From assembly GCF_000200595.1 (NCBI RefSeq), contig NC_014810.2, forward strand, positions 434,001 to 498,000: 64,000 bases of DNA. Reading direction: 5' to 3'. The notes below the pieces were generated by a model that did not search any database, was not told where the DNA came from, and worked only from the letters and a program-made list of their open reading frames with translations. This DNA is from Helicobacter felis ATCC 49179 (GTDB taxonomy: Bacteria > Campylobacterota > Campylobacteria > Campylobacterales > Helicobacteraceae). Within the stretch, counting starts at the first letter, position 1. Each line of letters begins with the position of its first letter. Shown here in pieces: positions 14,065 through 23,252 of the stretch. The position numbers were made by a program, and so were the translations under genes.

Positions 14065-16525
14065 AAATTGGCACACTATCGGGGCTGCCGTGCAGGGCAG
14101 GGGGCATGAGCTAGAAGACCCACCCATTCCCTGCCAAGATAAGATTGACCCCCCTGAGCCCACAACTTGCAACCCCAGTGAAGTGGCTATCATCGCCCTT
14201 GCCGATGGGGCGGGCTCGGCTAAATTTTCCCATTTAGGCGCAGAGGAGACGCTAAAGGTCGTTACACAAGACTTGCGTGAAAACTTCACGCGCTACACCA
14301 ACATGCCCAACCAAAAAGAGGTAAGCACTGCGCTTTTAGATCGTGTATTACAAACCTTACAAGAATTGTCTATCCAAAAAACAAACGCGCTCCAGCGCGA
14401 TAAAAGCGATATTGAAGGCATTTTTCAAGCCATTTTAGAGGAAATCCAAGCGATTCAAAACTGGCAAGCAGAACACCGCTTGCCCCTAGTAGACACTCTG
14501 CAAACTCTACAAGAACGCACCCATCAAAACCATGAAAAACGCAAACAAACAGCCCAGCAACCCATCCAACAAGCCCTAACAGGCATGGGGGATAAGATTA
14601 AGAATTTAAAGGGAGGCTTTAGCGGGGAGGCTTACCAACTTAAGTTTAGCCCACTTAAAGACACGCTTGAAAAATTAGAGGAGGAAATTAAGAGGGCGCA
14701 CTGGGCACTCTTTAGTGAAGAGAGTTTTAAAGAATTATTTAAACAGCTCGCCCCCATAGAGAAACAATACTATACCATCAAAGATAAGATCGATAAGGCT
14801 ACTGAAAAAGCCAAAAGCAAGCGCAAAGGGGGGCTTAAAAGGTTTTTGCAATCGTGTTTGGACTTAGTGGGTTTAGGAAGCGACACTCAAGCAGAGTCTG
14901 AGAGGGTGCTCCACACCTTAGAAAATATCTCTCCTTTTAGACCCAGCTCCACGCCACTAACCATGCCCTCTAAAGCCCTCAAAAACTACAATTTAGAGCA
15001 GATACAAAGAGCGATCACCAGCCATAAAAACACCCTAAAACAACAAATTGTGCGCTGTTTTGAGAGCTATAAAGCGTTCTTAGACAAGATAGAAAGAGTT
15101 GATTTTAAGGAATGGGATGAGGAAAGTTTAGACTCTTTATCAATCATTGTGAAGAGCAGACACAAAGAGCTTAGGAGGCATCTTGAGGAAATCAGGGCGC
15201 AAATCCAGCAAGCCAACAAAACCACACAAGCCTATAAAAGCGATCTTTTAAATGAGATTCATACCAAAGAGCAAGAACGCGCGCGCCTAAAAAGGCAGTT
15301 TGAAGATTTAAAGCGCGATGTGTTGCACTTAGAGGAGAATTTAAACGAGCATTTAGACAAACTCCAAACCAAGTTAAATAGTTTAAGCGCGCCCTATGAG
15401 TTTTCAACTCTGCAAGCTATCTTGTTTACAACCCAAAAAGAAAATTTGCAAAAAGACTTTAAACTCTATGAGGATTACGCTGCGCAAAGCAAACAGCTTA
15501 ATCTTGATCTCAAAGCCCTAAGCTTGAGCTTGCCCGGGCAAGTTTCAAAGACACATTTTGGTGATATAAGGCATAGAGAGGTTTTGATCGCACCCAAATA
15601 CAATGCCCTTCTAGATCACATCAAAACCCTAGAAACACAGGCGCGCGATTTTCAAAACATGCAAGAGCACCAAAAACGGCTAGAAGTTTTTCAAAGCGAG
15701 GTGGCAACCCTAGAGAAAACGCTAAAACAACGCTTGGATTCTTTGGGGAGCTGCTGTGTTGATTTACAAGTGTGTGTCCAACAGCTCCAAGAACAAACTT
15801 CTTGGCGCGTCCAAGATTTACGCGCCCTCAATGCCCTCCCCCTTGATTCTTGTATCAATGACCTAGAAAAAGGCTTTGAGGCGGAAAAAGCGCTCGTAGA
15901 ACGCTTTAAAAAAGAGTTTCAAGAATCTAGCCCCTCTGTTCCGCGCTTTAAATTTACACTGCAGAATAACTGCCAAAGACTCCAGCAGGTGATCCAAAAT
16001 AAAGCCTGCGATTTGCACGATCTCGCCTCTACTTTGCTTGCAGTGGCTATTAAGGGCGATGAGTTTTTGTTATTGCACTTGGGCGATGGTATCTGTGGGG
16101 TGCTAAAAGATCGCACTTTAGCGGTGGCAAGCCACCCGGACAATGGCGAATTTGGGAATGAAACCACTTTCACCACTTCTAAGGATGCCCCTTTAAGTGC
16201 GAGAGTGTTTAAGGGCAAATTGAGCGATAAGAATTTTACGGGCTTTGTGCTGATGTCTGATGGGGCGGGCGAGTCTTTTTATAAAAATAAAGAGCGCACC
16301 TTAGTAACCGTATTGCAAGATTATATGAATGTCGCGCGCGCACCGGGCATGCGCGATCAAGTGCAAGATTCCCTAAAAATTTTACTAGAAACAAAGGTTA
16401 AAGAAAAAACCTTTGATGATTGCAGTGTGATCATGTTGGTTAAAGAGAGCGCAGAGTGCTTAAGCGAATCGGAGCAAAAGTTACGCGCCAAGATAGGGAA
16501 CTTAAAAAGTCCGGCTAAGGATTAA
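14057..16525 (+). CDS. PP2C-family protein phosphatase with a long coiled-coil insertion
   Basis: Third member of the triad, an expected Mg/Mn-dependent Ser/Thr phosphatase opposing the kinase. The first 80 residues hold the start of the PP2C fold, including ADGAGSA (Asp50). The fold resumes only near residue 650: HLGDG (~674), MSDGAGE (~734) and DDCSVIML (~786). The intervening ~550 residues are highly charged, Gln/Leu/Lys/Glu-rich heptad-like helices with no membrane segment. Bacterial PP2C domains are usually about 240-280 residues, so this is a large insertion. It overlaps the VWA gene by eight bases and meets mfd tail to tail with a four-base overlap. Confidence 0.85.
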   Translation: MSENWHTIGAAVQGRGHELEDPPIPCQDKIDPPEPTTCNPSEVAIIALADGAGSAKFSHLGAEETLKVVTQDLRENFTRYTNMPNQKEVSTALLDRVLQTLQELSIQKTNALQRDKSDIEGIFQAILEEIQAIQNWQAEHRLPLVDTLQTLQERTHQNHEKRKQTAQQPIQQALTGMGDKIKNLKGGFSGEAYQLKFSPLKDTLEKLEEEIKRAHWALFSEESFKELFKQLAPIEKQYYTIKDKIDKATEKAKSKRKGGLKRFLQSCLDLVGLGSDTQAESERVLHTLENISPFRPSSTPLTMPSKALKNYNLEQIQRAITSHKNTLKQQIVRCFESYKAFLDKIERVDFKEWDEESLDSLSIIVKSRHKELRRHLEEIRAQIQQANKTTQAYKSDLLNEIHTKEQERARLKRQFEDLKRDVLHLEENLNEHLDKLQTKLNSLSAPYEFSTLQAILFTTQKENLQKDFKLYEDYAAQSKQLNLDLKALSLSLPGQVSKTHFGDIRHREVLIAPKYNALLDHIKTLETQARDFQNMQEHQKRLEVFQSEVATLEKTLKQRLDSLGSCCVDLQVCVQQLQEQTSWRVQDLRALNALPLDSCINDLEKGFEAEKALVERFKKEFQESSPSVPRFKFTLQNNCQRLQQVIQNKACDLHDLASTLLAVAIKGDEFLLLHLGDGICGVLKDRTLAVASHPDNGEFGNETTFTTSKDAPLSARVFKGKLSDKNFTGFVLMSDGAGESFYKNKERTLVTVLQDYMNVARAPGMRDQVQDSLKILLETKVKEKTFDDCSVIMLVKESAECLSESEQKLRAKIGNLKSPAKD

Positions 16526-19488
16526 CACACCTGAGCACGCTCTAAATACCCTAGCAAAGTGTTGAGCACCTCGTTATCGTCCTTACTGGGGGCTTGCAGA
16601 TACACGGGATTAGGGAGGTGCAGGGTGATATGCTGTTGGTGCTGGGTGATCTTGGGGATGCCAAGTTGGTTAGCCAAGATTTTAATGCGTATGATGGCTA
16701 AAAACTGCGCACTCATGCTATCCAGTGTCCCAAAACGATCTTCTATTTCGTGTGCGATCTCCACCACTTGCGCGCTACTTTGGCAGTGGGACAAACGCCG
16801 ATACAACTCTAAGCGCAGAGCATCGCTAGTGATCAACTCTGCGTTTAAAAACCCGCTCACGGCGAGTTTAAGCTCTACACTGGATCGCGCCTGCATAGTC
16901 CCACTCTTTTCCTGCAGGGCATCTTCGAGCATGCGCGCATACAGCGCGTAGCCAATACTTTTAATATGCCCGCTTTGATGACTCCCTAGCAGATTCCCCC
17001 CACCGCGGATTTCTAAGTCATGCAAAGCAATATGCGCCCCGCTCCCTAAGCTAGAGTTTTTCTCTAAGGCAAGCAGGCGTTTAGTCGCGCTTGGGCTTAG
17101 ATCTTGTTTGTCCTCTACCAAAAAGTAGCAAAATCCCTCATGTGTGCCCCGCCCTACACGCCCTCTTAGCTGGTGCAAGTCGGCTAATCCAAAACTATCG
17201 GCGTGATCGATGATGATCGTATTGGCATTGGGCAGGTGAATCCCCGATTCCACAATGCTAGTGCAAAGCAAGAGTTCAAAGCCCCCTTGTGCAAACTCTA
17301 AAATCAAGCTTTCCGCTTGAGCGGCAGGGGTTTTAGAGTGCAAAATTTCCACCCTAAGATGGGGTAAAAGGTCTTGTAGGCTCTTTTGCACAGAAGGCAT
17401 GCTTTGGATATGGTTATAGATGTAAAATACCTGCCCCTTGCGCCGCAGTTCCCTTAAAATGATCTCCTTGAGCAAGGCAGGGGTTTTTTCTTTGACAAAG
17501 GTGCGGCTTGGGGGTTTGCTCTCTGGAGGGGTGGCTAGGTAGCTGATGTCCTTGATTTGGGCTAAAGCCATGCTTAGGGTTCTAGGAATAGGGGTAGCGG
17601 ACATACTGAGCAAATGCACATTTTGGCTTAAAGCCTTGATCGCCTCCTTTTGTTTGACCCCGAATTTATGTTCCTCATCGACCACCACCAGCCCCAAATC
17701 TTTAAACTTTGCCTCTAAAAGCGCGTGCGTGCCCACCACCACATCAATACGCCCCTCTTGCAAGTCTTTTAGAATGCGTGCCTTATCCCTACTAAAGCGA
17801 TCCAGTTTGGCAATGGTGATGTCAAAGGGGCTTAAACGGGCTTGCAGGCTAGCATAATGCTGGTTGGATAAAAGTGTCGTGGGCACAAAGAGTGCGCTTT
17901 GGCGTTTTGCTAAGGCGAGGGCGAAGATTGCCACAAGGGCGACTTCAGTTTTACCAAAACCCACATCTCCATTGAGCAGGCGATCCATCACATGCCCGCT
18001 GGCTAGATCGCCTAAGACCTCTTCTATGGCGCGTTCTTGATCTAGCGTGAGCTTGAAGGGGCGCGCGTGGTGGAAAGCTTTTAGTTGGGTGGGATCGGGG
18101 GTAATTTGCACCCCTTCAAGCAACATACGCGCGGCGTGCGCGCTGATAATATCCTCAGCCAATCCTAGAAGCTCCGCGCGCATTTTGGCTTTGAGCTTGC
18201 TAAAACTCCCCTTGCCTAGTTTGTCCAGCGTGGGCGTGTTGGGGGCGATGTAACGCTCTAATAAGTGCAGATTTTCCACCGGCACAAAGAGGCGATCGTG
18301 GTTTTGATACTCTAGGGCGATGAAGTCGCGCACACTCCCCAAAATATTTTGTTGTACCAATCCTTGAAAAATCCCCACCCCATAGTCTTCATGCACCACA
18401 AAATCCCCGCTGTTGAGCTCACTTAAAGCAAAGTTTAGGGGTTTGGCTTTGGGGGGTTTGGGGTAGGAGTGCAAAGAGATAAAAATCTTAGTAGGGGTGC
18501 TAAAGTGCAACACACAATCCGAGAGGATAAACTCTACAGGCGACTCCAAAGGGGGCAAACTCGCATGGGCGCGGTGCAGAAGCGTAATGCAATGCTCAGG
18601 GTGCAAAGCGCAAAAATCAGCGAGATTTTTTAGGGGTAGTTTTAAATCTGCACATCCAGAAGGGTGTTCAAGTTGGGGCAAAGCTAGGATTTTTTCTAAC
18701 TGCGCAATACTTTCTAAACTGGCGTATTCTTGGGCTTCTTGGTGCGCCTCTGGGCTTAAAAGCGCGCTGTATTCTTCCCACAGATACACTCCGAAGTCTT
18801 GCAACACCCACCAACCCAAAGAGGCAATATCGGGCACTAGGCTATGTGTTTGCAAATTCTCTAGGCGGGTTAAAAGGGTGGTGCGTTGTTGCTCGGTGAG
18901 ACTAAAGAGTGCAGGAGGGATTTCTAAACACTCTAAGAGTTCTGGGTCGCTTAACTGGGTGGCTAGATCAAAGGTTTTGATGTCCTCGCATTCCTCTCCA
19001 AAAAAGCTCAAGCGGTGGGGTTTGGATGATCCGGGAGTAAAAATATCTATAATGTCCCCGCGTACGCTCACTTCCCCGGGCAATTCCACCATATCCACAA
19101 ATTCATAGCCATAGGCGCGTAGGCGTGTCTGTAACTCAGATAAAGGGCAGGCTTCTAAAGCTTGGATGCTGAAACTTTGGCATAAAAAGGGTTTGGGGAG
19201 GGGGTGGAGAATCGCGCTTAAGGGGGTGATGAGCAAGCAATCTTTTTTAGCCTCTTTAGCTTGGTAAAAGAGGCGTAATTGGCTTAAAAGCGTGCTGACT
19301 TCCGCACTAAAAGCGCGCATGTCATCCAAGTAGTGGGCCCTAAGTTCTGGGAAAACAAAGAGGGCTTTTTGGGGGGCAAAGAAACGCACCACTTGAGAGG
19401 CTTGGCGCGCCTGCGCGCCATCTTGCACGATCAAAACCTCGCTTTTAAACCCCTTTAAAAGGGCTTGATAAAGGCTAGCTTGAATCAA
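16522..19488 (-). CDS. mfd: Transcription-repair coupling factor Mfd
   Basis: ATP-dependent translocase that removes stalled RNA polymerase from lesions and recruits UvrA. It has the N-terminal UvrB-like module, an RNA polymerase-interaction/CarD-like Tudor segment (LNSGDFVVHEDYGVGIF, about residues 355-371), and RecG-like helicase motifs: LNGDVGFGKTEVA (Walker A), DEEHKFG (Walker B) and SATPIPRTL, plus the TRG-type hairpin. Length 988 is typical for epsilonproteobacteria. It starts at TTG, which overlaps the ccmA stop in TTGA, so translation is coupled to the cell-shape genes as in H. pylori gene order. Confidence 0.96.
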   Translation of the reverse strand: MIQASLYQALLKGFKSEVLIVQDGAQARQASQVVRFFAPQKALFVFPELRAHYLDDMRAFSAEVSTLLSQLRLFYQAKEAKKDCLLITPLSAILHPLPKPFLCQSFSIQALEACPLSELQTRLRAYGYEFVDMVELPGEVSVRGDIIDIFTPGSSKPHRLSFFGEECEDIKTFDLATQLSDPELLECLEIPPALFSLTEQQRTTLLTRLENLQTHSLVPDIASLGWWVLQDFGVYLWEEYSALLSPEAHQEAQEYASLESIAQLEKILALPQLEHPSGCADLKLPLKNLADFCALHPEHCITLLHRAHASLPPLESPVEFILSDCVLHFSTPTKIFISLHSYPKPPKAKPLNFALSELNSGDFVVHEDYGVGIFQGLVQQNILGSVRDFIALEYQNHDRLFVPVENLHLLERYIAPNTPTLDKLGKGSFSKLKAKMRAELLGLAEDIISAHAARMLLEGVQITPDPTQLKAFHHARPFKLTLDQERAIEEVLGDLASGHVMDRLLNGDVGFGKTEVALVAIFALALAKRQSALFVPTTLLSNQHYASLQARLSPFDITIAKLDRFSRDKARILKDLQEGRIDVVVGTHALLEAKFKDLGLVVVDEEHKFGVKQKEAIKALSQNVHLLSMSATPIPRTLSMALAQIKDISYLATPPESKPPSRTFVKEKTPALLKEIILRELRRKGQVFYIYNHIQSMPSVQKSLQDLLPHLRVEILHSKTPAAQAESLILEFAQGGFELLLCTSIVESGIHLPNANTIIIDHADSFGLADLHQLRGRVGRGTHEGFCYFLVEDKQDLSPSATKRLLALEKNSSLGSGAHIALHDLEIRGGGNLLGSHQSGHIKSIGYALYARMLEDALQEKSGTMQARSSVELKLAVSGFLNAELITSDALRLELYRRLSHCQSSAQVVEIAHEIEDRFGTLDSMSAQFLAIIRIKILANQLGIPKITQHQQHITLHLPNPVYLQAPSKDDNEVLNTLLGYLERAQVC

Positions 19489-19877
19489 GCTTTAGAATCC
19501 GCCCTATTTTCTAGTAATGGGTGGGCGTTTTCTTTGGGACGGCTTTCTCCAATTAAAATTCCCTTGCGCTCGATGATGAGTTCGGAGCTTACAATCTTAC
19601 CATCCACAATGCCTAAAGGCATGATTTCAATCACTTCAGCTTGGGCATTGCCATTGAGCTTACCATTGACAACTAGCCTAGAAGCTGTAATATCTCCTAA
19701 CACAACTCCATTTTTACCAATAACAACCGTATGACTAGATTGGATACTTCCCTCAATCACGCCATCAATGTGTAAATGGCAATCAGTGTTCACTTCGCCT
19801 TTAAATTTTGTGCTTTGTGCGATGATAGTCGCGGATCCGTTAGTAGGTTGTTTATTGTCGCTAGCAAAGATGGCCAT
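19485..19877 (-). CDS. ccmA: Bactofilin CcmA
   Basis: Polymer-forming cytoskeletal protein needed for helical cell shape in Helicobacter, working with Csd peptidoglycan hydrolases. The 130-residue sequence is a bactofilin beta-helix of short repeated strands (HIDGVIEGSI, VIGKNGVVLGDI, VNGKLNGNAQ), flanked by short polar ends. The start ATG lies inside csd1: the two coding regions overlap by 88 bases, and because the bactofilin core begins about residue 17 no later start would remove the overlap. Confidence 0.95.
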   Translation of the reverse strand: MAIFASDNKQPTNGSATIIAQSTKFKGEVNTDCHLHIDGVIEGSIQSSHTVVIGKNGVVLGDITASRLVVNGKLNGNAQAEVIEIMPLGIVDGKIVSSELIIERKGILIGESRPKENAHPLLENRADSKA

Positions 19878-20728
19878 GCAATGTTCCTTTCCTGTGTAAA
19901 GATAAAATCAAAGTTTTTCATGTTCCAGCGGATAAAGTGGATGGGATTGATGGGTTTATCCATGAAACGCACTTCATAGTGCAGGTGCGGTCCTGTGCTC
20001 ATCCCAGAGCTCCCGCTATAGGCAATGAGTTGCCCTTTTTTGACAAATTCCCCATTTTTGACCACAATCTTATGCAAATGAGCATAATAGGTTTTAAACC
20101 CAAAAGGGTGATAAAGCTTAATGAGCCGTCCATAACCCCCATTCCACCCATTGCCAGCTAACCCCACCACACCATTAGCACTCGCATATACCGGTGTGTC
20201 TATGGGGGTGCTCAAATCCACGCCGGTATGGTTTTTCATGCGGTGTAAAATGGGGTGGTAACGCTTTTCAAAGGGGCTAGAAACGCGTCTATAGGATTCT
20301 AGGGGGTTGTCATTGGGGATAAAGCGCATGATAAAACTCTTTTGCGCACCCGTGATACTTGCTACATCTAAACGCGCGCTCAAAGGGGTTTTATCTTCTG
20401 GAGGGTTTTGCACTCCTACAACCTCCTCAAGATCATTGACTTTTTCCCCTGCCAATAATAAATCTTCTAAATAATTTTGCAATTCCTCGTTGAGATGCGC
20501 ATGGGCTTTTAGACCTTTGTCAAGCTCGGTGCGTAAAGTCCTAGTTTGTGCCCGCGTTTTCCCAATCTCGCGATCAAAGACATAGAGCACAAACACTAAA
20601 AACAAGATCACGCTGAGTAAAAAAAGCAATCCATAATAGGCAATCTGTTTATAAATGGCGTGCACATTGATCGACTTACTCCCGTCCTGATAGGTGAAGA
20701 CTAGAATTAAGCGTTTATTGAGCCACAT
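19790..20728 (-). CDS. csd1: Csd1, LytM/M23 peptidoglycan endopeptidase
   Basis: Inner-membrane-anchored DD-endopeptidase that trims peptidoglycan cross-links and generates helical shape. One transmembrane segment (YYGLLFLLSVILFLVFVLYV) lies near residues 30-50, followed by a coiled segment and a C-terminal M23 domain. Zinc and catalytic residues are complete: HTGVD (~169), HLH (~215) and GPHLHYE (~247). The start MWLNKRLILVFTYQ gives 312 residues, the H. pylori length as I recall; an upstream in-frame start at 20824 would force a 110-base overlap with csd2 and is less likely. The chosen start overlaps csd2 by 14 bases. Confidence 0.93.
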   Translation of the reverse strand: MWLNKRLILVFTYQDGSKSINVHAIYKQIAYYGLLFLLSVILFLVFVLYVFDREIGKTRAQTRTLRTELDKGLKAHAHLNEELQNYLEDLLLAGEKVNDLEEVVGVQNPPEDKTPLSARLDVASITGAQKSFIMRFIPNDNPLESYRRVSSPFEKRYHPILHRMKNHTGVDLSTPIDTPVYASANGVVGLAGNGWNGGYGRLIKLYHPFGFKTYYAHLHKIVVKNGEFVKKGQLIAYSGSSGMSTGPHLHYEVRFMDKPINPIHFIRWNMKNFDFIFTQERNIAWPSLLATINNLLTDPRLSSHKAQNLKAK

Positions 20729-21602
20729 GAGAGTCTTCCATGTTGGGATTATGGTAATCTTGGGTTTGTGTGATGTCTTGGATGCTGTAGAAAAGATTTT
20801 TCCAGTTAATGTCTGGATCTCCAAAGAGGGCGTTAAAATTGCCTAAATTCCAATTTAAATAAGAGGGCATGTCTACCACCTGCCCTAAAAAGCGGATTTC
20901 ATAATGCAATCCTTGCGCGCTGCTATAACCCACAAGCGCGCCCTTTTGCACAAAACTATGGGGCTTGAGCACAATTTGACTCAAGTGCGCATAAATGGAG
21001 CTAAACCCAAAGGCATGTTCTAAACGCACCAAATTACCATAGCCTTGTTTGCTCAAAAGCACCACATCTACAATGCCACTTGCGCTCGCATAAACTGGGG
21101 TTTTAGCAGGCGCGCTAAATTCATAGCCAGCGTGGTATTTTGGAGGAGGGGTAAAACTCTTATGGGTGTAGCTGGCTAGAGGGATGCCATTAGGAATAAG
21201 AGTTAGAGCTAGGGTCTTGCTTGTCATGGGTAGGGCTTGTAAATTAACATGGCTATAAACTTCAAAATCAAGCTTCTTGCCTTTTTGGACATGCAAAATA
21301 CGCTCTAAACTCTTGATCTGTTGGCTCACTATGGCGATCTCGCGGCTTTTTTGACGCAACTCCTCTTTGAGTCGCATATTTTTATGATAAAGCTCTTGGT
21401 GTCGGGATTCTACAATACTTTTTTCTAAACTCATTCTCCCTAGCCGTTTGACTAGCAACGCCAAGCCCACACCTCCAATCACGACCCCTACAAACACGAC
21501 CAAAGACACCACAAGTGCGTATAACTTGACATTCTTAGAAAGTCTGAGCTGTTTAGAACCGCCCTCATCGATGATGGTCAGCACGAGTTTATCTTGCATC
21601 AT
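20715..21602 (-). CDS. csd2: Csd2, LytM-like protein lacking full active site
   Basis: Partner of Csd1 in cell-shape control. An N-terminal transmembrane helix (about residues 27-50) is followed by a coil and an M23-like domain. Several active-site positions differ from working enzymes: HAGYEF replaces HxxxD, HLS replaces HxH, and GLHYE keeps the last histidine. This agrees with the H. pylori view that Csd2 stabilises Csd1 rather than cutting peptidoglycan. It overlaps folC and csd1 by 14 bases each, within one long minus-strand operon. Confidence 0.92.
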   Translation of the reverse strand: MMQDKLVLTIIDEGGSKQLRLSKNVKLYALVVSLVVFVGVVIGGVGLALLVKRLGRMSLEKSIVESRHQELYHKNMRLKEELRQKSREIAIVSQQIKSLERILHVQKGKKLDFEVYSHVNLQALPMTSKTLALTLIPNGIPLASYTHKSFTPPPKYHAGYEFSAPAKTPVYASASGIVDVVLLSKQGYGNLVRLEHAFGFSSIYAHLSQIVLKPHSFVQKGALVGYSSAQGLHYEIRFLGQVVDMPSYLNWNLGNFNALFGDPDINWKNLFYSIQDITQTQDYHNPNMEDSHVAQ

Positions 21603-22752
21603 ACCCCCTTAAAAAGGTGCGCACCACACTAAAAGACCCCCCGACCACCCAAAGTGGCGCGCGCATCGCCTCAAAAGCCTCCCAACTAAAGCGCACCCAC
21701 GCTATACCCATATCCTCTAAAATGTTTGCGAGCTCTAGGGTGTCCATCAGTTGAGGGTCTTCAAATTCCAAAACCCACACCTGTGCGATGATAGGTTTTA
21801 AACACGCCAAAACACCCCGCGCGTCTTTTCTAGCGTAGCTATGATAGATCAAGTGGATTTTTTGATCCCCAAAGCTAGCCTGTAAGGCGCATTTAAGGGC
21901 TTGCGCCCCACTGACATTGTGTGCTACATCTAAGATCAGACGATCGTCTAGGCGCTCAAAACGCCCCCTTAAATTGAGCGCAGGAATGGGGCTGTAGGGA
22001 ATGTTAAGCGCTTTTAAAGTGGTGAGCGCGCTTTGGAAGTTCTGGGCTAAAAAGGGGGGGTAGTGGTGTTGGTGGGCGTAATCTGTGGCGATCTCTTGAG
22101 GGGGGCTAACGGGAAACAGATGCAAGGCGTGTTCTCGTGCCATTTGGTGGGCTTGTTGGGTAATTTGGGGCTCTTGGAGGGCTAAGATAATAGGAGTGTT
22201 GGGGGCAAGAGTGCAGAGGGCTTTTAATTTGGTATGAGCGATCTGCTCTAAAGTGTCGCCCAAGCGATCGGTGTGATCCAAGCTTATAGGGGTAAAGATC
22301 AGCGCACAGCGCGCGTGTAGGTGCGTGGTGCTATCCAATTCCCCCCCTAATCCTGCCTCTACGACCAAATAATGGCAATCTTGCGCAAGAATGAGGGCAA
22401 GCAAGGTCATGTATTCAAAAAAGCTGATCTTGGGGTCTAAGCGGAGTGCTTGCAGGCGTGCGTGGGCGTGTTCTAACTCTGCATCGCTTGCTAAAGCGCG
22501 ATCTTTGTAAAAGCGTTCGTTGAGGGTGAGCAGATGGGGAGAAGTAAAATGCAACACCCTAAAGCCGGCTTGCTCTAACATTAAAGTCAGAAAACGCCCC
22601 GTGCTCCCCTTGCCATTGGTGCCTACAATCTGGATTTTAGGTATGTTGTCGCTAAAGTGCTCCAAGAAACGCGCATAGATTTTAGGAAAGCGCGCGGGGT
22701 CAAAGGGAATGTATTCCTGCCCCAGTGAGGTTAAAAACGCGTTTAAATTCAT
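21589..22752 (-). CDS. folC: Folylpolyglutamate/dihydrofolate synthase
   Basis: ATP-dependent Mur-ligase-family enzyme that adds glutamate to dihydropteroate or folates. The P-loop is GTNGKGSTGRFL near residues 44-55; FTSPHLLTLNERF and GLGGELDSTTH are the family signatures, and ILDVAHNVSGAQAL marks the C-terminal domain. Length 387 is normal. Start and stop overlap the neighbours (ATGA with lptE, 14 bases with csd2). Confidence 0.94.
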   Translation of the reverse strand: MNLNAFLTSLGQEYIPFDPARFPKIYARFLEHFSDNIPKIQIVGTNGKGSTGRFLTLMLEQAGFRVLHFTSPHLLTLNERFYKDRALASDAELEHAHARLQALRLDPKISFFEYMTLLALILAQDCHYLVVEAGLGGELDSTTHLHARCALIFTPISLDHTDRLGDTLEQIAHTKLKALCTLAPNTPIILALQEPQITQQAHQMAREHALHLFPVSPPQEIATDYAHQHHYPPFLAQNFQSALTTLKALNIPYSPIPALNLRGRFERLDDRLILDVAHNVSGAQALKCALQASFGDQKIHLIYHSYARKDARGVLACLKPIIAQVWVLEFEDPQLMDTLELANILEDMGIAWVRFSWEAFEAMRAPLWVVGGSFSVVRTFLRGYDAR

Positions 22753-23252
22753 TTGTTCAACTTGCCCTCGTAGGCGATTTGGGCGACAAATTGGGTTAAA
22801 GTCTGGGTGAGAGCTTGAGAGATCGCATAGAGGCGGTTATTGTAAGTGGTGAGGGGGTTTTGTAAGGATACCGCATAGTTGTAATACCCGCTATCACTAA
22901 ATTTTTTGACCACCCCTTTTTTATTGTCGTAAGTGTAATCTACATAGGCAGTCGCGCGATAAAAGGTGGTAAAACCCTCTTGGTTTTGGCTAATGGAGGT
23001 GTCTATTACCTTCGTGATCTCTATGGTGATGATCGAATCGGCTTTCTCTTCGCTGGTCAAGGTGTTTTGAAAGCGTTGCACAATGATACGATTGAGCATG
23101 TCCTTAAACTGCACGGAGTTACGCGGGTTGGGCAGATTCACCACGAGGCGCACAAAAATCCCCTGCCCTAGCGCATTTTCTGCAAAGGTGGCAATGGGTT
23201 TATACCCACATGCCCCCAAAATAAAGATCAAGCTTACAATCCAAATTCTCAT
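22749..23252 (-). CDS. lptE: LptE-like LPS-assembly lipoprotein
   Basis: A 167-residue lipoprotein with signal [16 protein letters not shown] (lipobox LGAC, Cys15). Its position between leuS and folC, its small size and the mixed alpha/beta body with YKPI at the N-terminus fit the outer-membrane LptE plug that inserts in LptD. The sequence family is divergent, so the name rests on context and the lipobox more than on motifs. It overlaps both neighbours by four bases. Confidence 0.75.
   Translation of the reverse strand: MRIWIVSLIFILGACGYKPIATFAENALGQGIFVRLVVNLPNPRNSVQFKDMLNRIIVQRFQNTLTSEEKADSIITIEITKVIDTSISQNQEGFTTFYRATAYVDYTYDNKKGVVKKFSDSGYYNYAVSLQNPLTTYNNRLYAISQALTQTLTQFVAQIAYEGKLNK

Noticed and set aside
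18497-19108. A 203-codon open frame antisense to mfd.
   Set aside because: Entirely opposite a well-supported helicase gene, with no recognisable domain; a complementary-strand artefact of GC-rich codons.
20729-20824. N-terminal extension of Csd1.
   Set aside because: It would lie wholly within csd2 in another frame and lacks conservation-like features; the internal ATG gives the expected length and membrane topology.
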